Source: Metallyticus violacea (lineage: Eukaryota; Arthropoda; Insecta; Mantodea; Metallyticidae). From it: 64,000 nucleotides of DNA. The notes under the pieces were generated by a model that was not told the origin of the DNA, did no database searches, and saw only the letters and a program-made list of their open reading frames with translations. The stretch spans positions 63,158,501 through 63,222,500 of the forward strand of contig CM060842.1 in NCBI GenBank assembly GCA_030762175.1, read 5' to 3'. This document shows, one piece after another, positions 44,901 through 58,016 of this stretch. The position numbers and the translations under genes were made by a program. The stretch's first letter is position 1, and every line of letters starts with the position of its first letter.

Positions 44901-47900
44901 TGATTATTTCTTTCCAACGGTTTCATTTGCTTTACTATCTTCGCGTAAATGCCTTAACTGGAAAGTAAATTAGAATCACTAACAGTTAAAGGAAATCAAA
45001 TTAATATAAGTAAGTACACGAGTAGAGGGAGAAATGAACGCGTATTAATAACTGTGCATTAATTGAATGTTAGTTTTGCACCTTATTCGTTAAGTAAAAT
45101 ATGGCAGAGAAAATTAAAGAAAAGATTCGCAGAACTTTTAATTTTTCTTAAAACTCCTTGAAATACGCAACCACTATAACATGCCTGCTATAAAAGTATA
45201 TGAGAATATAACTTTAAAAATTGCACGGAAATTCTGGGACACCATGTGTGTTGTCCAGGTATTTATACTTAGTTAAAATTATAGGATACTCGTGCAAATT
45301 GTTCTGAATAATGTTCAATATCTTTGCTTGTATAACCTTATTGTTAAACTCTTCCAACTTTTTTCTTGGACTCATTACACGCATTATGTGTATTATATCA
45401 TAAGCAAGCTAAAAGAGTATATGTAAGTTCATTATACGTAAATAGCTACTTATAACGATATATATCTGCATTAGGCAGTGTAATCATTAAGTGATGCTTT
45501 CTTATGTATAAGTGAGCCAAACTTTCTGTTGGTAATTATACTGATTCAATAAGATTATCCATACATGCATGTTCTGTACTTGAATTAATACGGAAAGGTT
45601 ATATTTGTATAGTATCCACATTCTACACATTGGTCAAGTTTGATAAGGGGATCATTTTTCTTAGTGTGTCACACTACGATTTTTATTTTCTTCACGCTTT
45701 AAGATTTATTTTGTTTGCCATTAATCTATAAGGGCTAATACCATATAGAAAAAAGGGATTATTTGTTTGCATGGCACCTCCATAATAAAGATAAAAGTTT
45801 AGAAAAGGTATTTTACCAGCTTAAGTAATTTATTAATAGTTTACATCATAGTAGACATAAAAACATGTTTGTATGCATACATAAAAATATATAGTTTACT
45901 TTCACTATGTTAATTTTAAATTGAATTGCTTCATATTTTTAAAACCATTTCTCATACAATTTCTTTATATTTAAATGTCTGTGCACAGGTTATTAATTTT
46001 TCTGCATATATAGGGGTTTTCACGTAAAAAATATAACGCACGCGCGGTGTTTTGAATTCCGTCGGTGGCGAGCTGCGTGACAGGTCGAGTCACTGAGATT
46101 CAAACACTGTCCGTGCGGTATAATTTTTACTTGAAAGTCCAGTATCGTGCTCTTGAACTTAATCTCTTAAAATCTCAAGTAGTGGTACTGGACCATTAAA
46201 ATAATTCAACTCAAAGTTATTTAATTGATTCTGCCAAAAATGGAGTCGTAGATTTTAACCTCTGTTGGGAAAAGGCATGTTGCTAAAATTTGCAAAAAAT
46301 CTTAATACATAATGCCTCAGTTTTACTAATGAGATTTTCTTCTAATAGACTTGAGCTCTAACCTAACACACAAGACTGAAGAAAAAGTACTCTCTTACAC
46401 TATTTTCCAAATTATCCACACAGCTTCTCCAGTTCATCTATCTTCTCGTTTTCAATATCTATAGTATCTTCCTCCCTCGATTTTGACAGATGCTCTGAAA
46501 CCCGGCACGTCACTTTCATCTTAACTATTGCTCGTTGTGTAATGCATTGCCATAGAATGTTAGAGACTTTCTGGAGCATTTCACAATATGTAAATGTGAT
46601 TAGAAATAATGACATATTCCCTATATAGAGATTTTTATTTGTTGTATCTTGCTGGAAAATTCATTATTCAATTACTATTATTTTTATTATCATTAATATT
46701 GCTATTACAATAATAAAAGACCCTCTTTATACTACCTTTATTCCCAATATATTTCATTTATACATGAACTTAAATCTGCATGAATTGTCCTTATTACTGT
46801 ATGTACAATTATCGTGGCTTTCTCCCTGAATTTGGTAATTATTCTTAGATTGGCAGAGTGGAAGAAAAGTTTTAATAGCCGTACCTCTGCCGCAGTGATA
46901 AACATATATCAAATACATTTTTATTTTAGAAGTTCTAAATATTTATTGCTTACTCCACTGTAATAAACATAATTATGTATTAGAAAATAAATTACCAGCT
47001 TTTTAGAAATAACTTCAAAATATAAATTGATTAAATGTATCAGAACATTTTTACTTACAGCTATGATATGGAAAATCCATATCTTTAATAAAAATAAACT
47101 TCTGACATAATTCAAACTTTTATGTATCATGTTTAATAAAAGTTAAACATAACACTTAGATATAAACTTAAATAAAATTTTAACGAGTTTTCGCAACTTT
47201 GAGTGTGTATGTTGGGATTAAAAAAATCTAATTCAATGAAGCAAATTACAAATGTTAATAGATATTTCTCTAGTGTATTTTCGTGATTTTGTTCTTACAT
47301 ACTTGTAGTTTTATGTATCAATAAAACAGTTTTTATTTTGAACGCTTTCAATGTAAATCGGATCATGGTTTTCGAATTTCTTTTTCGAATATAAATTCAT
47401 TTAATCTTGGAATCAGTATCATCACAAACGAGTATTATTAATGAAATATCATTTATGTAAAATTAGTTCTAAAATATGGTTATTAAATGTTCTAATAAGC
47501 ACCATAAATGAGCCCATTAGCAAACAGTGCTTTTGTAAACCTTATATATTTTTTTTCATAGCTCATTCATACAGGTGTAGAACCCTCTCTAATTTTTTCA
47601 CATCTAGTTACGCAACTTGGTAAAGCGTTCTGGGAGCTCTATTCCTTATTCAATCATGCTTATTGAAACACATTTCTTTGGAAAACTTAGTATAGGAAAG
47701 CTTTAACGCCTGCAGAATATTGTGTATACCACCCGCTTCAATAAACTGCCGAAGAAGTTGCCGTGTTGGAACGGCGACAAACCTTGAGTTCAATTTAGCA
47801 ACTTCGTAAGATGGGAGAAAATTGACTTCGGTTTGACTTTCAAATAGTTTGTAATATCGAAACTTGTGTCACTAGATGTATAAGTGTTCCTTTTCTCACT

Positions 47901-49019
47901 ATACAGAATTAAGAGGAGAAAAGAATAAGAAATTAAATAAGAAGTATTTTAGCTAGGATGCATCTGGATACATACTGAGCATTAAATTTAGTTTTTTTTT
48001 AACTTAAATTATCTTTTGTTTGTTTGTATTATTTATTCCTTTTCTCTGTTTACTTTTTCAACAGCAATTTATTATTTCATTTTTTCGTTAGCGTCTTTTG
48101 TACTTTGTTTTTTTCCTCGCATACACTCCGACAAATCTCTTATTCAGTTTGTCTGTTATTTCTCCTGTTCCTTTTTGCTGTTTGCTTTCTTCTTTATATA
48201 ATTTTCCTAATATTTCACAATTTTTGTTTCTTCAGGAACACGCTCAGCACTTAAACACATTCTCGCCTCGACTAGGTGCAATGAAGCGATGACAAGCCCG
48301 GAATAAACCAATTTTAATTCACATACCTGAGCGTAAGAGCAGGGTGAAGGTTTAATCTCTTACGTACGGCTGAATTCCAGTGAACCCGCCTCACCCCCAT
48401 AATAAGAAAATCGAGCGTCTGTTCGACGTATACGATGACGTCAGGATATCTGAACGTACTGAAATTGAATGCTTTCGCTTCTAGAGAGGAAGAGAGACAT
48501 CTTTATGCGGACAGGGATGCTCAAAAATGATTATATGAAAACACGTTTCGCATAAAATGCTTCATTATGAACTTCGATACTTTGAGGAATTAACAAAAAT
48601 TCCAATAGGATCAAATGCGTTATATGAGTAATGTCGTAAAACTTGCTTAAGAACGATTTCTTATTCAATCTCAGTCAAAAAACTGAAAGATATATCTCCA
48701 TTTAATGCATTTTCACAACATTTGTTTGTTGTCCAGAGCTTGTTAGGTAGTATCAAGCAGATAATTAATTCAGTTAATCGAGCATATTTATAGACAGTAT
48801 AGATGTAATCACATAACTCAAAATTTAAGGAAACAAAACTTTTGAGAAAATATCTGGAAATAATGTAAGATAAAGTTTGTTGTCATGATCTAGATGTAAA
48901 CTAAAACTAAGAATCAGTTCACGTGAACACTGAAAGATGTAGCTTAGATGTGGCTTACGCTAACACATGGCATATTGCTATTACTTTATATATCAATTTT
49001 AACTTTGTGTTGTCATTTC
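44901..49019. other. AT-rich stretch, nothing recognised
   Basis: 46030-46110 is a short GC-richer patch. A minus-strand ORF at 46412-46615 vaguely resembles a LINE segment but was rejected. 47990-48250 is T-rich with overlapping chance ORFs. Confidence 0.5.
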
Positions 49020-50035
49020 CGTAGGTGAAATGTTAAGTACTCTTATCTTCTTTTTTCCATTTTAGTTTATGATAATTATAAATCGAACACAGATAAATAA
49101 ATATTACTTTTTAAATGCTTTTACACTTGTCAGCAGTGTTCCTGTATAGCCGCCATCCTTCACAATTTTACCAATTTCCTTCCTATGTCGTTTCATCATT
49201 TGGGCTACACAAGGTTTTTACGATGCTTTTGGCCGTCAAGCTTCCATCTTCCGGTAGGCGACCATTCAAGAAAAGTTTTAGGTCATCTCTCCCCAGTTAT
49301 TCTGTTGATGTACCTATACCTCCGTAAAGATCGCCTTTCTATCCTCTCGGTAATCGATTCTTTCATTTCCATCAACTGTCTGATCTCTTCGTTTCTCCTC
49401 TTTTCAAAACTAGATATCGTGGTCCCTCTTCAAATTCCATCCACCTCTACTGCCTGTATTTTTCTTTCCGCCTTTCTACTTACGTCCACTCTTCGGCACT
49501 GTAAGTTAATCACTCTCTATGACTGGGAATTTCTTTTCTTTGTTTGTCTGTTAATATTTCTGCTCCATAACACTTCATTTAGCAATTTTATTAAATCTTC
49601 TACTGAAGTAATTGTGATCTACATGTGAATAGCGCCTTTCAGATACGTGGTTTTTATTCCCAAATATTTAAACTGTTTTCTAATTTTATGGTCTCTCGAG
49701 GTAATTTAATTTTTTTGCACCACCTGTAATAACTGATATTCTGTTTTATTCGTAATCAACGGGAAACCTCCAGTTTCAAATGATTCCAAGAAATTTTTCG
49801 TCATACATTTTGCAACCTTTTGACTTTGGATTATCACGAACTGGTCATTTTCAAACAACAATGAATGTATTGTTCCTCCTCTTACGGCATTCCTATGCAA
49901 CCATACGATCGATTCCAGTGTTCCTCCATTATATGCTAAAATTTTATTTGAAATAGGTTTGGAGATATATTGCAATCTTGTTTAAGTCCTGTTTTTGCAA
50001 ATGGAGTAAAGTTTATTTTCCTTATCTTAATTGCA
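49020..50035 (-). pseudogene. LINE reverse-transcriptase relic (RT palm to C terminus)
   Basis: Minus strand. TGLKQDCNISPNLFQIKF (about 49930-49990) is the RT motif close to GLRQGC-ISP-LF. NAVRGGTIHSLLFENDQFVI is the palm, where the catalytic FADDQ is FENDQ. Further on come RRYRYINRITGER and FLEWSPTGRWKLDGQ (family R-PK-IFEW-P-GRRK-GRPK). Both catalytic palm positions are affected and there are many stops, so the copy is old and dead. The 147-codon plus-strand ORF at 49185-49628, the longest in the window, is merely antisense to this relic. Confidence 0.8.
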
Positions 50036-50539
50036 GTCTGATAGTACCTATGCAATATTTTAAATAAATAGAATATATAATAATATTATAAGTACTGAAA
50101 CACAAAACAGTATTACTTACAATTGTTATCTATGATCTTCAGTTTATGTTAAAAGGCTCCGTTTGCTTTCTTACAATATTTTAAAGCTCTTTACATATAG
50201 ATATGTTTGCAATTGTCCCCAGTCCGTTGTGTGCTTATTCTATGACTCCAGCAGAAGGCCCCTATCATCATCAAAATTGCCATATTGCGTAGTGGTGTGC
50301 TCAAAACTAGAATGTGTAAATGCAGAGCATTATTCAGATTGGAGTTCCAGTTGTCACCCACTCATCGCCTGACCTTTGCCAGAACGTTACACCAGATCAC
50401 CGCTCTCCTGAAACCTTCTATTAGCTTGTTGATGGAATACGTTGCCTTATACATCAGAATAACGTTAAGTCTGGCCATGCGATGGTGTTACAGTTTATCT
50501 GGCGTAGTTATTACGTGGTGTACTACTTTATAGGTGTTG

Positions 50540-50740
50540 ATATCCACCCAGTATTCACTGCCAAATCCTTTCCCGCGATAATCGAGGGTTTTTACTTTCT
50601 ATATAAGGCTAGTACCGTAAAATATTTCTTGAATGTCCGTACTGAAGTCTATCCTTCAATCTCTAAACCAAAATCCTCTTTTCTACTTGTCATTCGTATT
50701 ATCTTCTCTTCTGCTACTGTCTTTAACCGGTGAATTCGGG
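50540..50740 (-). pseudogene. possible LINE reverse-transcriptase fragment
   Basis: Minus strand: LKTVAEEKIIRMTSRKEDFG then LEIEG and a stop. It fits the stretch after the RT catalytic site in insect LINEs, where a helix is followed by 'R-E--GL-IN--KTK'. The KTK part is not kept. 50160-50540 below it, less AT-rich, could not be assigned. Confidence 0.35.
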
Positions 50741-52624
50741 TTACAGTTTAAAGATATGTATAAATTATATTATCATTGCTCTTCTCAATATAATTGAATC
50801 CTCAGCCTGGTCGCGAACAGAAAATGAGTGTATGAAATATATATTAATTCATTTTATATAAATTGTCCCTCAGTTATTAAGCAAGAGAAAAATAATAGAA
50901 AATCACTGATTCAGTTTCTGTAGCGTGTCTTCTGCTGAAACATTCTAAAAGTTATTCACAAGAAAACATTTGAGGTTCCCATCAAAATCCCTTGAGGGGT
51001 TATTTAGGGACTCCTCACTATACTGTTGACATTCCTTCAAACTTCTTCAGGCTTCCGTTAGGGGTCAGAAACTATCAAATATATTGACCTCTGAATGTGT
51101 ATTTCTTTAGGCAATGTAGAATCCATTCCAAGTGCATAAGAAACGTTTAAAAGTACATTCCAGTAACCGGCAGCCAAATTTTCATGACAAATACTTATCA
51201 TGAAATTGCAATAAAATTATTTCCGGATGTTTACAAACCATTGCAGACAGCGATTCTGTCGATTACTTTGAAAGGTGATCACCACTAACATTCCAGAATG
51301 CACGATATGACATAACTGTGAGTTTTGTAGTCATGCTTAGTACTTTAAGCATGTTATTGAAAGTCCTTACTTGCACTAACATAGCATATCTGTGTTACGT
51401 GCGCCTTCTACAGTAGCCCCTACTGAACGTTTGCAAAAGTTTGCAGAAAAAATACATTCACCAGCACATTCAGAGGTATGTACTAGTATTATAAATGAAA
51501 GTTAATAGAAATTTGTTTGTTCGAACCCAAAATAATTTCCCTGTCAGTAGCTTTGCCAGAAAGAGTAAAACATATTTTATAATTTATATACTTTTCGTCC
51601 TTACATTCTATTATCACGTATTCGGAATCGATAATATATTTTACACTTTATTTATAGTAAGAGACAAATAAAATATTTATAAGTACCTTTTCCATTTACC
51701 GTGGAGAACAAAACAGCATGCATTTTCAACTCGATGAAAAAGCCCAAAATAACATGAAAATGCCATTCCTTTTGCGCTAATGTTCCACAGATTATATTTT
51801 TAATGTTACTATTATTTGCGTAGTAACTTCCTTGAATATTTATGGCTGCGCATCAGTTCAGTAGCATCAGCGTAAAAGATTATCGGTTGATGGATGCGGA
51901 AAGCTCATTTCACTAATATGAATGCTGTTCGGCATCATCACGATTATTTAATCTTTAAGCTACCATTGTGCATAGTGAACTTTGAATGAAAAAGGTTGAT
52001 ATATATAGATCTAATATAACTAAACCGCTGTTTTAATCACAGAATTCTGTACAATACGGTGATTCCATTATACTCGGCCGAAAGCCAGGAAAATCTGGTA
52101 CGCTACAATGGTAAACCCTGTTACATTATGTTTGGCTTAACAATGTGAACAAAAGATTTGATGGTAATTTCAAGTATGGCAATTTTATCATTCTTTATTC
52201 TGCAGGTCGTACGAAACGACCATAAATCTCCCGTGTTTTATTAAATAAAGCTCCTAGGAACTAGAGCAGTATTTTAATTAACAGCTCAAATACCTTTTCC
52301 ATTATTTGAAATAAGCTACAAAATGTTTTTAATGAGATTCCACGAGTACCATTGATATATGTCTCACATAATTGTCAACTGTTTCAGCATCCGTGTCATT
52401 ATTTGCAACGATGAGAAAATTCCACGTTTGAGAAAGCCCCAAGCAAAAAATGCAACGCGGGTAAATATGGAGATCATGGTGTCCACGGCTTTATTTTATT
52501 TTCATATTCTTGCAAATGTGAATGCAGTCTATATTATGCCTGGTATATAAGTAAACTCCGTTCATTTTCTAAGAGTAGGTGTATTAATTCAAAATATTGC
52601 TGTACTATAGATCTTTAATTGACT
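50741..52624. other. AT-rich stretch, nothing recognised
   Basis: No motif, inverted termini or microsatellite was recognised. Confidence 0.5.
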
Positions 52625-52870
52625 ATCTCCTTTATCTAGTGGTTAGGGTTGCCGATTGCGATACCAGGGTTCGATTCCTGACACCTACTTAGGCATTTTT
52701 CTAAGTTAGGGAGGTCTGGAACGGGGTCCATCCAGCCTCGTGAGGACAACTGGGAAACTGCCTGATGGAGAGGTGGCGATCTCCGATCTAGTAAGAGCAC
52801 TGACTGCGTGCTCTTGAATTTGTTGATATAATTCATGATAAACTTGGTCATTAGGTACCGTTATGTGAAA
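52625..52870 (+). mobile_element. tRNA-derived SINE, family C
   Basis: The head TTTATCTAGTGGTTAGGGTT (A box) is followed by CCAGGGTTCGATTCCTGACA (perfect B box GGTTCGATTCC at about 52667-52677). The body GGAACGGGGTCCATCCAGCC and TCGTGAGGACAACTGGGAAA resembles the 'CAGCCTCGTGAGG' block common in insect SINE bodies. The 3' end is set approximately; no clear tail or target-site duplication was found. The minus-strand ORFs here (52636-52894) are antisense artefacts. Confidence 0.8.
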
Positions 52871-54774
52871 GTGTGTTGGTAATCTTTGTCTCATAGTCCT
52901 TTAGTTTGAAACTACAAAGGATTGTTCTAAATCATTGTTAGTGGATATCTAAGGTATAAAGACTTAAGTAACACTAAACTCAAAAATAGGCAGAAATTTT
53001 ATATGCAAAACACGTTAGTGTGGTTCTGAAATAAAATTATTTCGGCATAAACGGAAACTGGTCGCTTAATTTAAAGGCATAGGTGTAGAAAATGGACGTA
53101 GTAATATACCACAAATGTTTAAAGAGTTTCCAATGGATTTTATGAACATTTTTGTGTATTTTGTCATATTCATTGCTACAAATTTTTATTACTATAGTTT
53201 AAGTTAGTTCTTATTTAAAAATCATAATTCTATATTAAAAATTAAATAACACTTTTTCAGAAACAGACATAGAAAGCTAAAATGTATGTTATATACATTA
53301 AAGATATTGAATACTGAAAAATAAAGTCATGTACCAAATATCGCCGACTACAAAATAAAACTTCTTTAAACAAAATTTTATCACACATATACAGATACTT
53401 TATAATATTTTATTATGTCAATACATAATTTCAATAAATTAGACAATATTTCTTCCCAAGCTTAAGTAAACATTGTAATAACAGCGGTAAAATTATAAAA
53501 AATTATTTCTTGGGAAAATGTTCCGAAATTTTCAAATTGATTTTTATTAAAAAACATGGAGTTTCAGTAATATATTTACAGAAATGAGAAAGTAAAACTG
53601 ACAAATAACAGAAAAAATTTAATTAGAATCTAGGTAAAATAAACCGAAAACTTTTTTAAAAAACTGGTGACGTTACATCTTTCGCTATAGATTTCAAAAT
53701 GTAATTTTTATTTAGGTTCTTTGGAAGAACATGACTTCGGAATAAGATGTTGTGTTTCCGTTAAAATACCTGGCTTTCCTTCACAAAACTAGTTAAATTA
53801 GTACGTGCGTTTCTAGCTCTGTACACTTCCCGGGTTCCTTAAATTAACCTTCCTATTCTGAGAAAGGTGCTTTTAAGATCTGTCATATATCCCAGTAACT
53901 AAAATGCAGATACTGTGGCTTTATTACCTGTATATTTGTATAAACGTTGATATGAAGACTTTAAGATCAAACGCGAATGCTTCATTATTAAACAAATCTA
54001 AGGAAATTCTGTTAATGTCATATGAGTTCCGGAATGATGAAAATGTTAATGGCCAGAAACAATGATTGATAGGTTAATAGAACGTCAAAACTTCATTATT
54101 TTTTGTGAAAAAGAAAGACTATAGGTAAACAAATTTTAAAAAAGCCTTGAAGGTGGAGTTTATTTCTGCCGGATGTAATACTCCACCCATCCTGCTCCAC
54201 CCATTTGCTATGCTGTGATAAACGTACTTCGTTTAGACAGGAATTTGATTCAGCACCTAAAGAAATTATATTATTATTTCTTTCATTGTTTGCCATCATA
54301 TTATTCTGTGATCTTCACTTTCTCGTAAAGTGTATTCTCTACTTTATTTCGAGAAAGCCATGCGGTAAGTCCTGAGGTAAGAGTATCAGGAAACACAAAA
54401 TTTAAATTAAATAAAAATAACACAGGGTAGGGTACTTGTTGCTGAGTAAGCTTGTTTACACGAAAAACTAGAATAAAAATATGGGAGAGGAACAATTAAA
54501 AAATTCCACTTCCGTTTTTCCACCTACTTAAAATTAATGAAGCGAAAAAATGAAATATATATACTAAATCTATATTGTGGTTATTTGAGTTACGGGCTGC
54601 GGATGCTTAATTAGGAAGTGCAGGTGCCACAACCGGTAAAAGGGAGATAGAGATTTGCCGCGCATGAAGATAGCACTTTTACATTTTTATGAAAACGTAA
54701 CATGCCACTATATTTAAAACTGATAATAATAAACATTAACCTGTGTTATAAGAGATGTTGAAAATGCCATTTTA
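52871..54774. other. AT-rich stretch, nothing recognised
   Basis: Short minus-strand ORFs (54096, 54301) show no motif. Confidence 0.5.
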
Positions 54775-54985
54775 GACGCACGATCGGTATCTGCATAGGA
54801 AATTCCTGTATTTCATCTTAATTTTCTTCTGTAGGAACACGGCAATTCTGAACACCTTTCTAGTCATTGAGAGATTCTGTTTGTCATAAAGTCTTAACAA
54901 ATTGGCTAACAGTTTCTCTACCTGGAATTCGATTGCCAGGATATTTTCTTGTGAAATGACTCACAACTTCTCTGCAAGAAAAAAA
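54775..54985 (-). pseudogene. Tc1/mariner-type transposase N-terminal fragment (DUF4817-like)
   Basis: Minus strand, one frame with three stops: REVVSHFTRKYPGNRIPGRE, then TVSQFVKTL, stop, QTESLND, stop, KGVQNCRVPTEEN, stop, DEIQE. The family pattern is 'F--KFPG-RVP-R-TV-R-V-KFR-TGSV-DKK----R-VLTEE-LDEI'. The piece ends at IPIVRLKWHF. No DDE domain follows. Directly upstream on the minus strand, TTTTTTTTCTTGCAG precedes the first codon, so a spliced upstream exon or a chance acceptor is possible. Confidence 0.72.
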
Positions 54986-56364
54986 ATTCATGTAGCGTAT
55001 CGTACACAAAAACCCGATCAAAAGACTTATTTCATTAGTGACATAACCATCAACGAACAATTAGCATAGAATTGACACACAATGAAAGAGCTAATAATAT
55101 ACTATCGTAAACGATTCGCAGACAAAGCATTCCTAAAATTAACTACAGGCTGCTACCTGTATGTGCAATCATACGACCTTGACTAGCTTCTCCCATTATT
55201 CATGCGCGCTCTGCCGGCCGGTAATTTAAATGACCTCACTATATAATTGCCTCTCTCGCGAGCGGAACGGGAAGTTGAAAGTGTGATTGGCTAACTAATT
55301 TATCAGAAAAGCAGACGCGGCTACTGCGCTGGACTTTATAATACTTGTAAACCTACAGTAAAGATTTAAATATTGTAGCACCCATATAAAGTATACATTT
55401 CTAATAATACTATTTTTCTTTTGGTATATTAAATATTATTTTAAACTGCATTTTCGAAATACATTAATATATCAGCAATTTAAAGTTGTCATCCCAGAAA
55501 AGTTGACCTTCATATGCCTCGCCTAAAATCATTTGGGAAATCATGTGTACAGAATGAGTGGCCTTGAAATAAACTAGGTTTGTGCTGCGAAATAACGCTT
55601 ATATCAAGAGTAACTTATAGAATATTCCGATTAATATTTGTGTGGCCTCTTTCAGTGCTGCATTGTGAGGCCTAGACTTTTAAAAAATTGAGTTCAATAT
55701 TTAAGTTTGCATTTTAAATAATTTTTTCAGGTGCTCGTTAATTAAATTTGAGGATACACTTTGTGAACCCTTCAACGGTAATTATATTCGTAAGTTCCGG
55801 AAAAGATATTACATATATATTCAATATCCAATATCATTCTTCAATTTTATGCGCTGTTAAGTGAGATTTTTGCAGAAATATGAGCCCAAGTAAGGCAGTG
55901 ATGATACATTTGCGGTTTCGATTACCACTGTCTACCTACTCTCTTTGAATACTCTGTGAACATTCTGTGTCTAGCATCTCTGACTCTGCAATTAGCCCTT
56001 CTACTGATTAAGATCTAAGTTAGTGATGTCCATCGAGTGACTAATGAACTCATAGCATAGCTAGGACCGTGGTGCATGACGGGTGTAGTTGCGTTGATCA
56101 ACCCTTTGACTAATCAACTATTGGCAATAAGCCAAATCGGCATAACATGTTCTTGGGCTGAAATCAGAAAATGAACATGGAAAAAATCAGCTGTTCTGTT
56201 TATTGGCATTTTTAATATTTATCTGTATGTGAATAAAGTTGTCTTAAAGTTCAGTTCTAAATGTGACTATTAATAATATGTATTAAGTGAAGTGATGTGT
56301 TTCTAGGAAATGTAGAGGACAGGCGTAAAGAATATAAATAAATAATTAATTTCATAATATCAGG

Positions 56365-56365
<1 letters not shown>
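54986..56365. other. no gene recognised
   Basis: 55195-55330 is a short GC-richer patch with TCTCGCGA, unassigned. The remainder is AT-rich. Confidence 0.45.

Positions 56366-56398
<33 letters not shown>
56366..56398. repeat. (AAT)11 microsatellite
   Basis: 33 nt of uninterrupted AAT. Confidence 0.95.
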
Positions 56399-56399
<1 letters not shown>

Positions 56400-56741
56400 T
56401 ATATTACAGAATACGTTCGATTTAGACTATAAATTGTATAGTATATAGATAAATTTGTTATAAATATAATTAACAAGGATTGAATTAATTTTAGGTAACT
56501 GTTGGTTGATATAAATTAAAGAAATTTAATATTATTAGTACTGGATTCTAGCACACAAGTTAGTCGAAAACTAGTGGAAGAGTTTATGTTTTAGTTTAGT
56601 TTAGAGCTGGAAAGTTTAGTTTAAGAACTGGAAACTAGTTGAAAGTAAGTGCTGGCGTCCAGCATGTATGGAAATTTATAATGCAGCTGGTTATATTGTA
56701 TTTGTTTTATTGTATATTTAATCTTAGATATAAAAATCTGC

Positions 56742-56767
56742 ATAATAATAATAATAATAATAATAAT
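56742..56767. repeat. (ATA)n microsatellite
   Basis: 26 nt of uninterrupted ATA, between 340 and 400 bp from the (AAT)11 array. Confidence 0.95.
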
Positions 56768-57036
56768 GTAAAAACGTAAATTGTGAAATAAAGGATAAAA
56801 ACATTGGAGTGTACGTCCCGTTGTAAGAAACAAGGTATCGGGATGTAGTATTACAGACATTTATTGTATTATATCATATTATGTATGTAGATAATTTTCG
56901 GTAAATCTTTCTGTAAAGGGGAAGTCTTGAAGCTCAACACATCTGAATGTATTTATATCAGGATAAAATATGCACATGTATAAATGTTTATCATTTAAGA
57001 TTTTTTCACAATACAATGGTTATTCTTCAATCCGAA

Positions 57037-57141
57037 CTTTTCTCCTCCTCCTCCTCCTCCTCCTCCTCCTCCTCCTCCTTCTTCTTCTTCTTCTTCTTCT
57101 TCTTCTCCTCTTCTCCTTCTCCCCCTCCCCTTCTCCCCCTC
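57037..57141. repeat. 105-nt pure pyrimidine tract, (TCC)12 then (TTC)9
   Basis: Uninterrupted C/T on the plus strand: (TCC)12 at 57043-57078, (TTC)9 at 57079-57105, then mixed C/T to 57141. Such tracts can form triplex (H-DNA) structures and slip in replication. The poly-S/poly-L ORFs across it are low-complexity artefacts. Confidence 0.95.
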
Positions 57142-57558
57142 ATCCATCATCGGCTACGATCTATTTTATCAACTTATTTCTAGTGCTCTTTCTCCGCCAA
57201 TCCATTTTTTTCTTTCTAGCATGCTTCCAACTTAGTTTATCCCAGGCAAGGTTAAGACAAAACGCTTTAAACCTAATTAAATGCAGGATAAATTTTCTCG
57301 ATTGATGTTTTAAAGTTTAACAAACGGGCCTTCGTTAGTAGGAAGGAAGAAATAAAGTTTAGTGCCTATTACGCGTCATGGTTTTTAACACGCTTCTTCA
57401 GGGTCCTGACTTCATAGATTTCTTTTGGCTGGTAGCTAAATCAGTGTCTTTTGCACAGTCTCTCTATTTGAAAACGTGATTAACTTGAGATTGTACTTCA
57501 AATCTGTAAAATTTGGGCATCGCATAGAAATAGCTATGGAATCTAGGGCGATATTTTA
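57142..57558. other. no gene recognised
   Basis: No motif seen; the region may hold unreadable upstream parts of the LINE at 57559. Confidence 0.45.
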
Positions 57559-58016
57559 ATGGAATTACGATTTTACCTTTTGTGTATAGTACGGAGCCAG
57601 GTAAATAAATATTTAGGTATTTTTGGAGAAATATTACATTTTAACAAACATGTAAAAATTACAAGAACTCAAGCAGAAAAAGTTATGTTTAAATGGACAG
57701 ATATATTTCAATATAAAGCTAAAGAAATAAACATCTATTATAATTGCATCTTTGTGACCATTTTAAACTATGGAGAAGGAGTTGGGGAGGGGAAAAGGCA
57801 CTGGAGTTATATATTACACGTACTTTAAGGAACTCCCAAAGGAAAAATTTATTGAGATGTACAGGGACAGTTTGCACATTCTCTACAATGGGACTATCAG
57901 TAATCAATAATTATAGATATATAGTCAATTTATTATTTAATCCTCTTATGAAGAACCTCTCATTGACTTACGAAGATAATTTAAAAATAATGTACACTAT
58001 TGGCAAAGTTGTAATT
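57559..58016 (+). pseudogene. R1-like LINE ORF2 fragment (post-RT region)
   Basis: Plus strand in two frames joined by a shift near 57770. The first reads NKYLGIFGEILHFNKHVKIT and RTQAEKVMFKW, then NCIFVTILNYG; it corresponds to 'VKYLGI-LD--L-FN-HV----KA---M--L-R' and the 'S-L-YG---W' segment. The second reads SWGGEKALELYITRTLRNSQ, RKNLLRCTGTVCTFSTMGLS and VINN, matching 'VQR--LLR---AYRTVST-AL-VI-G'. This order is typical of R1/LOA-type LINEs downstream of the RT catalytic site, which is not included. A second frame defect probably follows VINN. Related elements are known to insert in rDNA, but no rDNA is nearby. Confidence 0.75.

Noticed and set aside
46412..46615. LINE fragment on the minus strand (TIDIENEKIDELEKL)
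   Set aside because: Only a short charged helix-like stretch resembles the LINE pattern; without YLG or other motifs the resemblance is not convincing.
49185..49628. The longest ORF in the window (147 codons, plus strand)
   Set aside because: It is antisense to a LINE reverse-transcriptase relic whose motifs are read on the minus strand.
57037..57141. Poly-serine and poly-leucine proteins from the TCC/TTC arrays
   Set aside because: Translations of a microsatellite; no coding context.
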